DNA of 46,303 nt from Brevundimonas subvibrioides (GCA_002280475.1 NCEB01000019.1:1-46303), one strand, 5' to 3'; numbered from the stretch's first letter, positions 28,845 to 37,548 are shown. Notes: a model not told the origin generated them from the letters alone. Numbers and translations: made by a program.

Positions 28845-31181
28845 TCACTCCACCCGCTCCACAAACGTGTCGATCACCCGCTTCTCACCGGCCTTTTCGA
28901 ACTCCACGGTCAGCTTGTTGCCCTCGACCACCCGCACCGCGCCATAGCCGAACTTCTGGTGGAACACGCGCTCGCCCTTCTTCCAGCCGCCTCCTGCCGT
29001 CGGGTCGGCGGTGGCGATGAGGCGGCCGTCGCCTTCGATCAGGGTCTGGCGGGCGGGGCGGGCGGCGGGGGCCTTGGACGCGGCGAAACTCTGGGCGCGC
29101 TGCCAGCCGGGGGAGGAGTAGCCCGCGCCGAAGGAGGGGGCCTCGTCCCAGCGGGACTTGGCCTCCTTCATGCCGGCGGAGGCACCGTAGTAGCCGGTGT
29201 CGCTCTCGGCCTCGACGTGGTCGATGGGCAGTTCGTCGACGAAGCGGCTGGGCAGCTGGCTGGTCCAGCGGCCATAGACCAGGCGGTTGGCGGCGAAGGA
29301 GATTCGCGCGTCCTGCTTGGCCCGCGTCACGCCGACGTAGGCGAGGCGGCGTTCTTCCTCCAGGCCCTTTTCGCCCTTCTCGTCGATGCTGCGCTGGCTC
29401 GGAAAGACGCCTTCCTCCCAGCCCGGCAGGAAGACCAGCGGGAACTCCAGCCCCTTCGCGCCGTGCAGGGTCATGATCTGCACCGCGTCCGACGACGGCC
29501 CCCGGTCCAGGTCCATGACCAGCGAGACATGCTCCAGATAGGCCCCCAGGGTCTCGAACGACTGCATGGCCTGGGTGAGCTCTTTCAGGTTGTCCAGCCG
29601 CGCCGGGCCGGTGGCGCGGTCGGCCTTCTGCATATCGACGTAGCCGCTCTCTTCCAGCACCGTCTCGGTCAGCAGCCAGTGGCGCGTGTCGGCCGCCAGC
29701 GCGCGCCAGCGGTCGAGGTCGCGGACGAAGGTGGACAGGGCCGTGCGGGTGCGGGCCTGAAGCTCGTCGGACACGATCAACTCGCGCACCGCCGTCATGG
29801 CCGAGACGCCCCTGTGCCGGGCGATCTGCAGGATCTTCTGTACGCTGGTGTCACCGATGCCCCGCTTGGGCACATTGACGATGCGTTCGAAGGCCAGGTC
29901 GTCGTCCTCGGACTGGATCAGGCGCAAGTATGCGTGGGCGTCGCGGATTTCGGCGCGCTCGAAGAAGCGCGGGCCGCCGATGACGACATAGGGGATGGCC
30001 AAGAGCACGAACCGCTCTTCGAACGCCCGCATCTGGAACGACGCCCGAACCAGGACCGCCATATCCTTATAGTTTCGGCCGTCGCGCCTCGCGACCTCGA
30101 TCTCGTCGGCGATCAGGCGGCTCTCGGCCTCGCCGTCCCAGACGCCGCGCACGCGAACCTTGTCGCCGGTCTGGTCCTCGGTCCACAGGGTCTTGCCCAG
30201 CCGGTCGCGGTTGGCCGCGATCAGGCCCGACGCCGCCCCCAGAATGTGCCGCGTCGAGCGATAGTTCCGCTCCAGCTTGACGATCTTGGCGCCCGGAAAG
30301 TCCCGCTCGAACCGCAGGATGTTGTCCACCTCGGCACCGCGCCAGCCGTAGATCGACTGATCGTCGTCGCCGACGCAGCAAACGTTGCCGGTGGATGAGG
30401 TGAGCAGCCGCAGCCACAGATACTGGGCGACATTGGTGTCCTGATACTCGTCGACAAGGATGTAGCGGAACCGCCGCCGATATTCCTCTGCTAAATCCGC
30501 GTGCTGCGACAGGATCGTCAGGTTGTGCAGCAACAGGTCGCCGAAGTCGCAGGCGTTCAGCGTGACCAGCCGCGCCTGATAGGCGGCGTATAATGTCTGG
30601 CCCTTGCCGTTGGCGAAGTCCTCGCCGGACGGCAGTTTTTCCGGTGTCCAGCCCCGGTTCTTCCAGTGATCGATCAGCCCGGCCAGCGACTTGGGCGTCC
30701 ACCGCTTGGTGTCGATGTTGGCGGCTTCCAGCAACTGCTTGAGCAGCCGCTCCTGATCGTCGGTGTCCAGGATGGTGAAGCTGGACTTCAGCCCCACCAG
30801 TTCGGCGTGACGACGCAGGATCTGGGCGGCGACGGAGTGGAAGGTGCCGAGCCAGCGCAGTCCCTCGGCGGACGGGCCGATCAGATGGGTGATCCGCTGG
30901 CGCATCTCGCGCGCGGCCTTGTTGGTGAAGGTGACGACCAGCAGCTCCCAGGGCCGCGCCCGGCCTGTGGCCAGGATGTGCGCGAGGCGTGTGGTCAGAA
31001 CGCGGGTCTTGCCGGTGCCGGCCCCCGCGAGAACCAGCACCGGTCCTTCTGTCGCCTCGACCGCCGCGCGCTGTTCAGGGTTCAGGCCGGCGAGATAGTC
31101 TGGCGTCTCACCGGCCATGCCGCCGGGCCCGCGCGAACGGGCCAGGTCGGAGATGCGCGGGGCGGGAAGGGCGTCGGTCAA
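28845..31181 (-). CDS. uvrD: ATP-dependent DNA helicase UvrD/PcrA
   Basis: Superfamily 1A helicase for repair and replication fork processing, 778 residues. Helicase motifs: Q motif LNPEQRAAVEATEGPVLVLA, Walker A GAGTGKT, motif Ib/II VDEYQDTN, motif III GDDDQSIYGWRGA, RNYRST, HGAKGLEFPLVF and VGVTRAKQDA. The C-terminal tail ends KFGYGAVRVVEGNKLTVEFEKAGEKRVID, the Tudor-like domain that contacts RNA polymerase in PcrA/UvrD. The start is uncertain: TTG 31181 gives MTDALPAPRISDLA; TTG 31190 and ATG 31118 are alternatives. Confidence 0.92.
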   Translation of the reverse strand: MTDALPAPRISDLARSRGPGGMAGETPDYLAGLNPEQRAAVEATEGPVLVLAGAGTGKTRVLTTRLAHILATGRARPWELLVVTFTNKAAREMRQRITHLIGPSAEGLRWLGTFHSVAAQILRRHAELVGLKSSFTILDTDDQERLLKQLLEAANIDTKRWTPKSLAGLIDHWKNRGWTPEKLPSGEDFANGKGQTLYAAYQARLVTLNACDFGDLLLHNLTILSQHADLAEEYRRRFRYILVDEYQDTNVAQYLWLRLLTSSTGNVCCVGDDDQSIYGWRGAEVDNILRFERDFPGAKIVKLERNYRSTRHILGAASGLIAANRDRLGKTLWTEDQTGDKVRVRGVWDGEAESRLIADEIEVARRDGRNYKDMAVLVRASFQMRAFEERFVLLAIPYVVIGGPRFFERAEIRDAHAYLRLIQSEDDDLAFERIVNVPKRGIGDTSVQKILQIARHRGVSAMTAVRELIVSDELQARTRTALSTFVRDLDRWRALAADTRHWLLTETVLEESGYVDMQKADRATGPARLDNLKELTQAMQSFETLGAYLEHVSLVMDLDRGPSSDAVQIMTLHGAKGLEFPLVFLPGWEEGVFPSQRSIDEKGEKGLEEERRLAYVGVTRAKQDARISFAANRLVYGRWTSQLPSRFVDELPIDHVEAESDTGYYGASAGMKEAKSRWDEAPSFGAGYSSPGWQRAQSFAASKAPAARPARQTLIEGDGRLIATADPTAGGGWKKGERVFHQKFGYGAVRVVEGNKLTVEFEKAGEKRVIDTFVERVE

Positions 31182-31326
31182 ACTGGGCAACTCGGGGCAG
31201 GGGATTCGAGAACATAAGGGGCACGACGTCCAAAGTCAGGCCCTGTCACGCCTGTGGGTTCGGAACCGGCAAGCGTGACCGGTGTTCTTGCCGCACAGGG
31301 ATCAATCCTGAGTGGGAGAGACTATA

Positions 31327-31515
31327 TTGGCAGAGAACACCAACAGCGGCGGCGGCAACACCGGGCTGGCCTTCATCGTCGGCGGCATCGTCGTCGTTCT
31401 GGCGATCGTCGCCTATTTCGTCTTCGCCGGCGGCGCGATGACGCCCGAGACGAAAGACATCAACGTCGACGTCGACCTGCCCGAGGTGGCCGCGCCCGCC
31501 GCGCCGGGGAACTGA
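31327..31515 (+). CDS. Small single-span membrane protein 1
   Basis: A 62-residue protein: a Gly/Asn-rich start (NTNSGGGNTGLA), one membrane helix (FIVGGIVVVLAIVAYFVF) and an acidic tail (ETKDINVDVDLPEVAAP). TTG 31327 lies 7 bp after a GGGAGA site, so it is the likely start; GTG 31312 is an alternative. The acidic Asp-Val-Asp-Leu-Pro motif recurs in the next gene, suggesting tandem duplication. Unknown function. Confidence 0.65.
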   Translation: MAENTNSGGGNTGLAFIVGGIVVVLAIVAYFVFAGGAMTPETKDINVDVDLPEVAAPAAPGN

Positions 31516-31518
31516 TCC

Positions 31519-31839
31519 ATGACCGATCCGAACATGCCTCCGCCCGAGCGGCCGGTCGCACAGCCGACCCACACGACCGTCAACGTCCAGCCGGAACGGC
31601 GCAGCGGCGGGGGCGGCGGTGTTGTGGCCTTCCTGGTCATCGGTTTGCTGGTGGTCGTGGCGATCATCGCCTTCGTGCTGCTGAACGGGAACGACAACCC
31701 GATCGAGGACGCGGCCGACACCAATGTTGCCGTTGATGTGAACTTGCCGGATCTGCCGGACGCCCCGACCCTGCCGGAGGCCCCGAGCCTGCCGCCGGTC
31801 GAGCCGCCCAGCATACCGGGTCCGGCCCCCGCCGAGTGA
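31519..31839 (+). CDS. Small single-span membrane protein 2
   Basis: A 106-residue protein three bases after gene 1. A polar N-terminus with RRSGGGGG leads into one helix (VVAFLVIGLLVVVAIIAFVLL), then an acidic and Pro-rich periplasmic tail with NVAVDVNLPDLPDAP, and repeated LP units. The similarity of helix plus V-D-V-N/D-L-P region to gene 1 is visible by eye. A terminator follows at 31861. I do not recognise a family. Confidence 0.68.
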   Translation: MTDPNMPPPERPVAQPTHTTVNVQPERRSGGGGGVVAFLVIGLLVVVAIIAFVLLNGNDNPIEDAADTNVAVDVNLPDLPDAPTLPEAPSLPPVEPPSIPGPAPAE

Positions 31840-31860
31840 TGCGGCGGTCGTGAACGAAAA

Positions 31861-31897
31861 AGCCCGCCCGGCGCACGCCGGGCGGGCTTCTTTCTTT
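31861..31897 (+). terminator. Bidirectional intrinsic terminator
   Basis: A 12-bp perfect stem (AGCCCGCCCGGC / GCCGGGCGGGCT, 4-nt loop) with a T-rich run on the plus side (TTCTTTCTTT) and an A-run on the other side (31857-31861) that gives a T-run on the minus strand. It lies between the convergent small-protein genes and trcR and can serve both. Confidence 0.88.
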
Positions 31898-31914
31898 GCC
31901 GATCGCGGAGCGCC

Positions 31915-32580
31915 TTAGCTGCGGTCGCCGAAGACCGAGGCGGCGGTCGGCTCTGCCGTGCGGCGTTCGCGCTCTTCGGGGACGAACTCCGGCTCCACCG
32001 GCTCGGCGGCGACGGGCTCGAGAGCGGGGCCGCCCTTCTTGGCGTCGTCGCGGTTCTTCTTCTCGGCGGCCTTGGACACCAGTTCGTCAAGCACCAGCTG
32101 CCCGACGAGGCCGAGCGTCACCGGGTCGACCGGCTTGATGTTGGGGCTGTTCCAGTGGGTGCGATTGCGCACGCTGTCGATCGTGGCCTTGGTGGTGCCC
32201 AGCAGCTTGGCGATCTGGGCGTCGGTGACCTCCGGGTGGTTCTTCACGAACCACATGATGGCGTCAGGACGATCCTGGCGGCGCGAGACAGGCGTGTATT
32301 TCGGCGCGGGCTTGGCGGCCTTCATCAGCTCGGCGTGGCGGCTGACGATGGCCTGCATGCGATAGGTTTCGTCGGCCTGGGCCTTGTCCAGCTCTTCGCG
32401 GGCCAGTTGGCCGCCTGTGATCGGGTCGACGCCGCGAATGTCGCGGGCCACGTCCCCGTCGGCGATACCGCGCACCTCCAGCGGGTGGAGACCACAGAAG
32501 GCGGCGATCTGCTCGAACGTCAGCGAGGTATTGTCCACCAGCCAGACGGCGGTCGCCTTGGGCATCAGGATGTCGGTCAT
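31915..32580 (-). CDS. trcR: Cell cycle transcriptional regulator TrcR (DUF1013)
   Basis: A 221-residue DUF1013 protein. The N-terminus MTDILMPKATAVWLVDNTSLTFEQIAAFCGLHPLEVRGIADGD is highly conserved in alphaproteobacteria and contains a putative HTH; a second helix-turn-helix-like segment is VTDAQIAKLLGTTKATIDSVRNRTHWNSPNI. The C-terminal 45 residues are acidic and variable. In Caulobacter this family is called TrcR, a regulator linked to cell cycle and transcription; the precise role rests on literature knowledge, not on the sequence. ATG 32580 is where homology begins. Confidence 0.88.
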   Translation of the reverse strand: MTDILMPKATAVWLVDNTSLTFEQIAAFCGLHPLEVRGIADGDVARDIRGVDPITGGQLAREELDKAQADETYRMQAIVSRHAELMKAAKPAPKYTPVSRRQDRPDAIMWFVKNHPEVTDAQIAKLLGTTKATIDSVRNRTHWNSPNIKPVDPVTLGLVGQLVLDELVSKAAEKKNRDDAKKGGPALEPVAAEPVEPEFVPEERERRTAEPTAASVFGDRS

Positions 32581-32961
32581 GGGCAGTGTCCCGGAGTGTG
32601 GGCGGCCCGGTGAGCCCGGGCGCCGGATACGACGGCGCCCGACCTTTCGGCCGGGCGCGTATGCCGTCGATATAGGCCTATTCGCCTTAAAAGAAAACGT
32701 CGTCTTCGCGTGCGACGAGAGAGGCATGACGAATGCCTACGACACGAGGCATCATCCCCTCGGAAGGTTTCTGAAAAGGACCGAATGCCGCTTCCTGAAG
32801 CTGGATCGCTGATCTTTGCCGGGGCCGATGCCAACGTCGGCTCTCTGGTCCGTCTGGGCCGTCCGCTGAAGATCGCATACAGTTCCGGTTCATCTGCGTC
32901 GGTGAACATTGTCGTATCGGGCGCGCTTCGGCGTCCGGGGGTGACCCCAAGGAGGAAGATC
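32581..32961. promoter_or_regulatory. 381-bp region between divergent trcR and CVNH genes
   Basis: No gene is convincing here. It holds a hairpin CGGGCGCC-N9-GGCGCCCG (32617-32641) in the expected trcR leader, a triple motif AGGCAT/ATGCCT/AGGCAT (32722-32752, first two inverted with 5 bp between), and an AT-richer patch at 32671-32700 where a promoter for trcR may lie. A strong ribosome-binding site (AAGGAGGA) for the CVNH gene sits at 32949-32956. A 28-codon frame at 32727 is too weak to call. Confidence 0.5.
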
Positions 32962-33603
32962 ATGAAGACCCTCGCCTATATCGCCGCCGGGGCCGCGCTC
33001 GCGACCGTCGGCTTCAGCGCCGCGCCGCAGTCGGCCGAGGCGCAGTCCCGCGGAGCACCTCGCGGCAGCTACGCCGAGACCTGCAACGGGGCCTATGTGA
33101 ACCAGGGACGGCTCTATGCCGACTGCCGCGACACGCGAGGCAACTCGCGCTCCAGCTCGATCGACCTGGGGGCCTGTTCCTCGAGCGATATCGGCAACGA
33201 TAACGGCCTCCTGGTCTGCTACAACGTGCGTGGTCGCTGGGAGAACAACGGCAATGGCGGCGGCGGCAACAATGGCGGCGGCTGGGGTGGCGGAAACAAC
33301 AATGGTGGCGGTTGGGGTGGCGGCAACAACGGTGGCGGCCGCAACACCATCACCGTCTATCAGGACGCCAACTTCCGCGGCTATTCCGAGACGCTGCGCG
33401 GGGAAATCCCAAACCTGGGCAGCTCCGGCTTCAACGACCGCATCAGTTCCATGCAGATGAACGGCACCTGGGAAGCCTGCGTCGACGCCAACTTCCGCGG
33501 GCAGTGCCAGACCTTCACTGGCAGTGTCCGCAACCTGGACCGGTGGGGCATGAACGACCGGATCTCCTCGCTGCGCCCCGTTCGTGGCGGCGGCCGCTGG
33601 TAG
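32962..33603 (+). CDS. Secreted CVNH and beta/gamma-crystallin domain protein
   Basis: A 213-residue exported protein. Signal peptide 1-28 (cleavage after AEA). Residues 36-87 form a CVNH (cyanovirin-N homology, lectin-like) unit: SYAETCNGAYVNQGRLYADC and DLGACSSSDIGNDNGLLVC. A Gly/Asn/Trp linker at 95-127 has repeats of the kind GGGWGGGNN. Residues 129-207 hold two beta/gamma-crystallin Greek-key motifs, each starting with D-A-N-F-R-G and ending in W/F-N-D-R-I-S-S, the Ca-binding pattern. AAGGAGGA precedes ATG 32962. Likely binds sugars and calcium in the periplasm or outside; function unproven. Confidence 0.87.
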   Translation: MKTLAYIAAGAALATVGFSAAPQSAEAQSRGAPRGSYAETCNGAYVNQGRLYADCRDTRGNSRSSSIDLGACSSSDIGNDNGLLVCYNVRGRWENNGNGGGGNNGGGWGGGNNNGGGWGGGNNGGGRNTITVYQDANFRGYSETLRGEIPNLGSSGFNDRISSMQMNGTWEACVDANFRGQCQTFTGSVRNLDRWGMNDRISSLRPVRGGGRW

Positions 33604-33607
33604 ATCG

Positions 33608-34579
33608 TCAGATCGTCAGGACGATCTTGCCGACGTGATCGCCCGCCTCCAGCCGGAGGTGGGCGAGCGCGGCCTGTTCCAGCGGAAAGGTCGCGTCGAT
33701 CGGCGGTCGCAGCTTGCCTGACGCGACCCACGGCCAGACCACGCGTTCGATCTCCGCGGCCAGCCGCGCCTTCTCGTCGGCGGACCGACGGCGCAAAGTG
33801 GACCCGGTGAGGACAGCCTGCTTGAGCATCAGTCGCAGCAAATCGACCTGCGCCAGGTTGCCGCTTTGGGTGCCGATGACGACCCATCGCCCGCCGGCCC
33901 GCAGGGCGTTCAGGTTCAACTCGGCATAGGCCGCTCCGACCATGTCCAGTATGACGTCGGCCCCGCCGGCCGATGCTATGCCCTGCGCCAGATCGCCCTT
34001 GGCGGCGTTCAGGCTGACGTCGGCGCCGAGGTCCAGTGCGGCGGCGGCTTTTGCGGCCGTTCGTGATGTCGCGATGACCAGCGCCCCCAGAGCCCCGGCC
34101 ATCTGGATCGCGGTGACCCCGATGCCCGAAGTGGCACCGTGAAGCAGCAGCGTCTCGCCGGGTTGAAGGCCGCCGGCCTCGAAGACATTGGCGAAGACGG
34201 TGAACACCGTTTCCGGAAGGGCCGCCGCCTGGACGAAATCGAGGGCATCCGGGACGGGCAGGGCATGCCGGGCGTCGACGACCGCCTGTCCGGCATAGCC
34301 TCCGCCGGCCAGAAGCGCGCAGACCCTGTCGCCGAGCTTCCAGCGGGTCGTTCCGTCGCCGATCTGGTCCACCTCGCCCGCGACCTCCAGTCCCAGGATG
34401 TCCGACGCCCCGGGAGGGGGAGGATAGGAGCCGATCCGTTGCAGCAGATCAGGCCGGTTCACGCCGGCAGCCCGGACGCGAATGCGGATCTCGCCCGGTC
34501 CGGCCACGGGGTCGGGGCGTTCGGCCAGGCGCAGCCCGTCCGCGGGCCCGGCGCCACCTTCGATTTCGATCACCCGCAT
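33608..34579 (-). CDS. NAD(P)H-quinone oxidoreductase, PIG3/zinc-type alcohol dehydrogenase-like
   Basis: MDR-superfamily oxidoreductase of 323 residues. The N-terminal GroES-like domain has VRAAGVNRPDLLQRIGSYPPPPGASDILGLEVAGEV; the Rossmann domain begins at about 130 with LLLHGATSGIGVTAIQMA, and VIGTQSG lies later. There are no catalytic zinc ligands, and the PPPPGASDILGLE segment is typical of TIGR02824 quinone reductases. The family reduces quinones with NADPH. ATG 34579; divergent from the DUF1192 gene. Confidence 0.92.
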   Translation of the reverse strand: MRVIEIEGGAGPADGLRLAERPDPVAGPGEIRIRVRAAGVNRPDLLQRIGSYPPPPGASDILGLEVAGEVDQIGDGTTRWKLGDRVCALLAGGGYAGQAVVDARHALPVPDALDFVQAAALPETVFTVFANVFEAGGLQPGETLLLHGATSGIGVTAIQMAGALGALVIATSRTAAKAAAALDLGADVSLNAAKGDLAQGIASAGGADVILDMVGAAYAELNLNALRAGGRWVVIGTQSGNLAQVDLLRLMLKQAVLTGSTLRRRSADEKARLAAEIERVVWPWVASGKLRPPIDATFPLEQAALAHLRLEAGDHVGKIVLTI

Positions 34580-34659
34580 GGCGCTCTCCCGACTCTTGCA
34601 ATCGTCCGTGTCCGGGCGCGTAACTATAGGGACGACGGTTTCGGGCCAAGGAGGCGACG

Positions 34660-34866
34660 ATGACGTTCGAGGATCTGGAGCCCCGCTCCGCGCGCGGCGC
34701 GGGCGTGACGGCCTTGGGGCGCGAGGACCTGGACCTGTATTCGGTCGAGGAACTGAACGAACGCATGGACGCGCTGCAGGCCGAGATCGACCGATCCAAG
34801 GCTGCGATCGCCGCCAAGAACGCCAAGAAGTCGGCCGCGGACGCCCTGTTCAACTTTGGTGGCTGA
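34660..34866 (+). CDS. DUF1192 family protein
   Basis: A 68-residue cytoplasmic protein. The pattern EDLDLYSVEELNERMDALQAEIDRSKAAIAAKNAKKSAADALF is diagnostic of DUF1192, with a short coiled coil in the middle and a small C-terminal F-x-F. The function is unknown; in Caulobacterales it commonly lies next to rcdA and a quinone oxidoreductase gene. AAGGAGG at 34648-34654 precedes ATG 34660. Confidence 0.88.
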   Translation: MTFEDLEPRSARGAGVTALGREDLDLYSVEELNERMDALQAEIDRSKAAIAAKNAKKSAADALFNFGG

Positions 34867-34970
34867 CGGTTCCGCGTGGAGGCGATCCGTGGCATGGCCG
34901 TTGCAGGCGTGGGGGGCACGGTGCCGATCCGGTCCGCTGAACCGGCCGGGGCGACAGAGTGCGAGTTGAG

Positions 34971-35483
34971 ATGACGGCGAGTGACGACCTTCAAGTCCCC
35001 CAGGCCGCGAAGACTCGCGAGGTGCGAGACTTCGCGCGCTCCGAGCTGTTCGAGAGGACCTTCCAGGAAGGCATGGAGCTGGTCGAGGAGACCGCCGCCT
35101 ATCTGGACGGCGACGGTCGACGCGAGTCCAAGATGTTGTCGCGTCTGGCGGCCCTGGCCTATGCGGGCGAGAGCATGAAGCTGACGACCCGGCTGATGCA
35201 GGTCGCCTCGTGGCTGCTGGTCCAGCGCGCCGTGCGAGAGGGGGACATGAGCCCTGAGGCCGCGTGCGAGCCGCGCTACCGGCTGGCTGAGCGCAGGCCC
35301 GAGACCGAGCCGACCCACCCCGAAATACCCATTGCCCTGGTCGAGTATCTGGTCCGAGCCGAAAAACTGCATGACCGGGTGCTGTATCTCGACCGGCGCA
35401 TGTATCTGGACGCGGCGGAAGAAAGCGACGTCAACCCGGTGCTGACCCAGATGGGGATGCTGGAGGCGGCGTTTCGGCCCTGA
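34971..35483 (+). CDS. rcdA: Regulator of CtrA degradation RcdA (DUF1465)
   Basis: A 170-residue helical protein of the RcdA/DUF1465 family. In Caulobacter, RcdA is an adaptor that helps ClpXP degrade CtrA and other substrates at the cell pole. Diagnostic segments are SELFERTFQEGMELVEETAAYLDGDGRRE, LTTRLMQVASWLLVQRAV and LVRAEKLHDRVLYLDRRMYLD. ATG 34971 is chosen over GTG 34959, with only a weak ribosome-binding site (GTTGAG). Role assigned by family. Confidence 0.9.
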   Translation: MTASDDLQVPQAAKTREVRDFARSELFERTFQEGMELVEETAAYLDGDGRRESKMLSRLAALAYAGESMKLTTRLMQVASWLLVQRAVREGDMSPEAACEPRYRLAERRPETEPTHPEIPIALVEYLVRAEKLHDRVLYLDRRMYLDAAEESDVNPVLTQMGMLEAAFRP

Positions 35484-35489
35484 GCCCTA

Positions 35490-35601
35490 GACCTTGATCG
35501 GTCGAGAAGGAATCGCTTCGCGATTCCGCCGATGCCGTGAATCAAGGTCCAGCCGGTTCCTGGGGTTTGATGCGACCGGAAAACCGCTCACACTTTTCCG
35601 G
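35490..35601. repeat. Two adjacent palindromic repeat hairpins
   Basis: The first hairpin runs 35490-35549: outer arms GACCTTGAT/ATCAAGGTC, with inner GGAATCGC-TTC-GCGATTCC. The second (35576-35601) pairs CCGGAAAA with TTTTCCGG and is of a kind repeated in many alphaproteobacterial genomes. Between rcdA and the convergent L,D-transpeptidase gene these may serve as transcription ends. Confidence 0.75.
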
Positions 35602-35609
35602 ATCAGACC

Positions 35610-37181
35610 CTAGGGCCCGACGTCGTTCACATCCACGCGCCCGTCAGCGACGACGGCCGGCAGGTCGACGGCGATGCCGAGCGCCTCGGCCAGAACGCGA
35701 TCGCGGCGATAGACGTCCTCGCGGAAGGCCACGCGGCCCTGACCGTCGACGAAGGCCGTCCAGTAAAGCAGGCGCACGCTGATCTCACGCCCCGTCTGGA
35801 TGCGGGTGGTGCGACGCGACGTCTGCGCGGCGTCGAACTGATCCAGCAGCGTCGGGTCGGGCGACAGCAGCAGCCGGGCGAACTCCACCGCGTTCTGCAC
35901 CCGCACACAGCCGTGCGAGCGCTGGCGGACCGACAGGTTGAACGCGGCCTTGGACGGCGTGTCGTGCAGGAAGATGGCGTAGCTGTCGCGCAGTTCGAAC
36001 TTCACATAGCCGAGCGCTGCCGTGGGCCCCGCGCGCTGAATGACGGTGCCGTTCTGAATGTACATGTTCTGGCTGGCCAGATAGGCGGGCCCGCGCGGCA
36101 GGATTTCGCGGCGCGCGATCCCGGCCGGGACGTACCAGGGCGGGTTGGCGACGACCGAGGCGAACGGCTTCTCCAGGCTGGGGGTCTGGGTCGAGGGCGC
36201 GCCGACGACGACACGGTTGGAGTGAACCGGCCGGCCGTCCTTCCAGTAGACCATGATGGCGGCGGCGGTGTTCACCTCGATCCGCTCGGGGTTGACCTCG
36301 CGCTTCAGCCAGCGACGGCGCTCCAGGTTCAGCGCGATCTGGCGGGCGCGGTCCTCGGCGGAGACGCCGAGGGAGCTCTGGGTTCCCGGGCCGATCCGGC
36401 CGTCGGCGGCGAGGCCGTGGCGGGCCTGGAAGCCGCGAACGGCGGCCTCGAGCTCCGGTCCATAGAACAGCCCCTCGGCGGACAGGCGGTTTCCGGCTTC
36501 GGCCGCCAGATCGCCTTCGGCCACCAGTCGGGCGATCAGGGCGGGGATGCGGTTGTCGCTGGCGCCGGGCTCCAGGGTGCCGGGACGCGTCGGGAATGCG
36601 GGCCAGCCGCCCTGGGCGATCAGGCGGCGGTAGCGGATGTATCCGGCCGACAGGTTGTTGTAGCCGATGTCGGTCGGAGCCAGGCCCTCGTACCACTCGA
36701 CCAGCTGGTTGCGGACCAGGGCGTCGTTCAGACCGCCGGGCAGATCGACGCGGTTCTTCTGCATCTCCCAGAGCTCTTCGACCGTCTCGGGTCGAACCAT
36801 CCCTTCGGCGAGGACGCGGGCGTACTTCAGGGCGGCCGTGGTGGTGCGCAGGTCCGCGCTGTCCGGATCGGCCGCAAGGCCCACGAAGTCGAAGAAGTCG
36901 TTGCGCGACAGGCCGTGGCGCTCGATACGGCCGGCGGCCTCGTTCAGTCGGCGCAGGCGGTCGGCGTTCCAGACGGGACGCCAGCCGTTCAGCTCATAGA
37001 AGGCGCGCACGTCCGGCTGCTCGGCGGCCGGCAGGCGAGCGATCTGGGCATCGAAGGCGGCGTAGTAGGGGCTGTCGGACGTCGTCACCGGGGCATAGGG
37101 CGCGGCCGTCTGCGCCATGGCGGGCAAGGCCACGGCCGCTACCGCGGCACCCAGGGTCAGTTCACGTCGGTTCATTCTCAT
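35610..37181 (-). CDS. L,D-transpeptidase, YcbB/YkuD type
   Basis: Predicted periplasmic cell-wall cross-linking enzyme of 523 residues. The N-terminal signal MRMNRRELTLGAAVAAVALPAMA has a twin-Arg motif (Tat-like) before the hydrophobic stretch. A long scaffold follows with FYELNGWRPVW, then a peptidoglycan-binding unit (GLFYGPELEAAVRGFQARHGLAADGRIGPGT), then the YkuD catalytic domain, HDTPSKAAFNLSVRQRSHGCVRVQNA with the catalytic Cys and His. Domain order matches YcbB/LdtD-type enzymes that make 3-3 cross-links or attach lipoproteins. ATG 37181 or 37175 are both plausible. Confidence 0.9.
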   Translation of the reverse strand: MRMNRRELTLGAAVAAVALPAMAQTAAPYAPVTTSDSPYYAAFDAQIARLPAAEQPDVRAFYELNGWRPVWNADRLRRLNEAAGRIERHGLSRNDFFDFVGLAADPDSADLRTTTAALKYARVLAEGMVRPETVEELWEMQKNRVDLPGGLNDALVRNQLVEWYEGLAPTDIGYNNLSAGYIRYRRLIAQGGWPAFPTRPGTLEPGASDNRIPALIARLVAEGDLAAEAGNRLSAEGLFYGPELEAAVRGFQARHGLAADGRIGPGTQSSLGVSAEDRARQIALNLERRRWLKREVNPERIEVNTAAAIMVYWKDGRPVHSNRVVVGAPSTQTPSLEKPFASVVANPPWYVPAGIARREILPRGPAYLASQNMYIQNGTVIQRAGPTAALGYVKFELRDSYAIFLHDTPSKAAFNLSVRQRSHGCVRVQNAVEFARLLLSPDPTLLDQFDAAQTSRRTTRIQTGREISVRLLYWTAFVDGQGRVAFREDVYRRDRVLAEALGIAVDLPAVVADGRVDVNDVGP

Positions 37182-37261
37182 ATCGCCTTGACGCGATGCC
37201 CCGTGGAACCCGGTGTCCACGCCCCGAGGATCGCCCGGGATCATGTTATCGACGTTCCGGA

Positions 37262-37293
37262 CAAACAAAAAGCGCCGGTCACGCGACCGGCGC
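37262..37293 (-). terminator. Intrinsic terminator after rpmE
   Basis: A 9-bp perfect stem GCGCCGGTC/GACCGGCGC (37272-37293, loop ACGC) is followed on the minus strand by the run CTTTTTGTTTG (37262-37272). It starts 31 bp downstream of the rpmE stop and stands between rpmE and the L,D-transpeptidase gene. Confidence 0.88.
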
Positions 37294-37323
37294 CTTTCGT
37301 GACGTCGCGGATACAGTCCGGAC

Positions 37324-37548
37324 CTACTTCTTGATGAAGCCGCCGAACTTGTTGTTGAAGCGCGACACGCGGCCACCGCGATCCAGCATCTGCTGGTTGC
37401 CGCCGGTCCAGGCCGGGTGCGTCGACGGATCGATGTCCAGGTTCAGCACGTCGCCTTCCTTGCCGTAGGTCGACCGCGTCTTGTAGGTCGAGCCGTCGGT
37501 CAGGGTGACGGTGATGAAGTGGTAGTCGGGGTGGGTATCGGGCTTCAT
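37324..37548 (-). CDS. rpmE: 50S ribosomal protein L31
   Basis: A 74-residue L31. The sequence [41 protein letters not shown] then HPAWTGGNQ and [13 protein letters not shown] is characteristic. It lacks the cysteines of the zinc-binding E. coli form, as is usual in alphaproteobacteria, so it is the C-minus type. ATG 37548. Confidence 0.96.
   Translation of the reverse strand: MKPDTHPDYHFITVTLTDGSTYKTRSTYGKEGDVLNLDIDPSTHPAWTGGNQQMLDRGGRVSRFNNKFGGFIKK

Noticed and set aside
32727..32813. A 28-codon frame in the trcR/CVNH intergenic region.
   Set aside because: It is short, with no clear ribosome-binding site and no family; more likely leader sequence.
35490..35601. Considered a tRNA or small RNA because of paired arms.
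   Set aside because: No cloverleaf, anticodon arm or T-loop motif; the shape fits known dispersed hairpin repeats.
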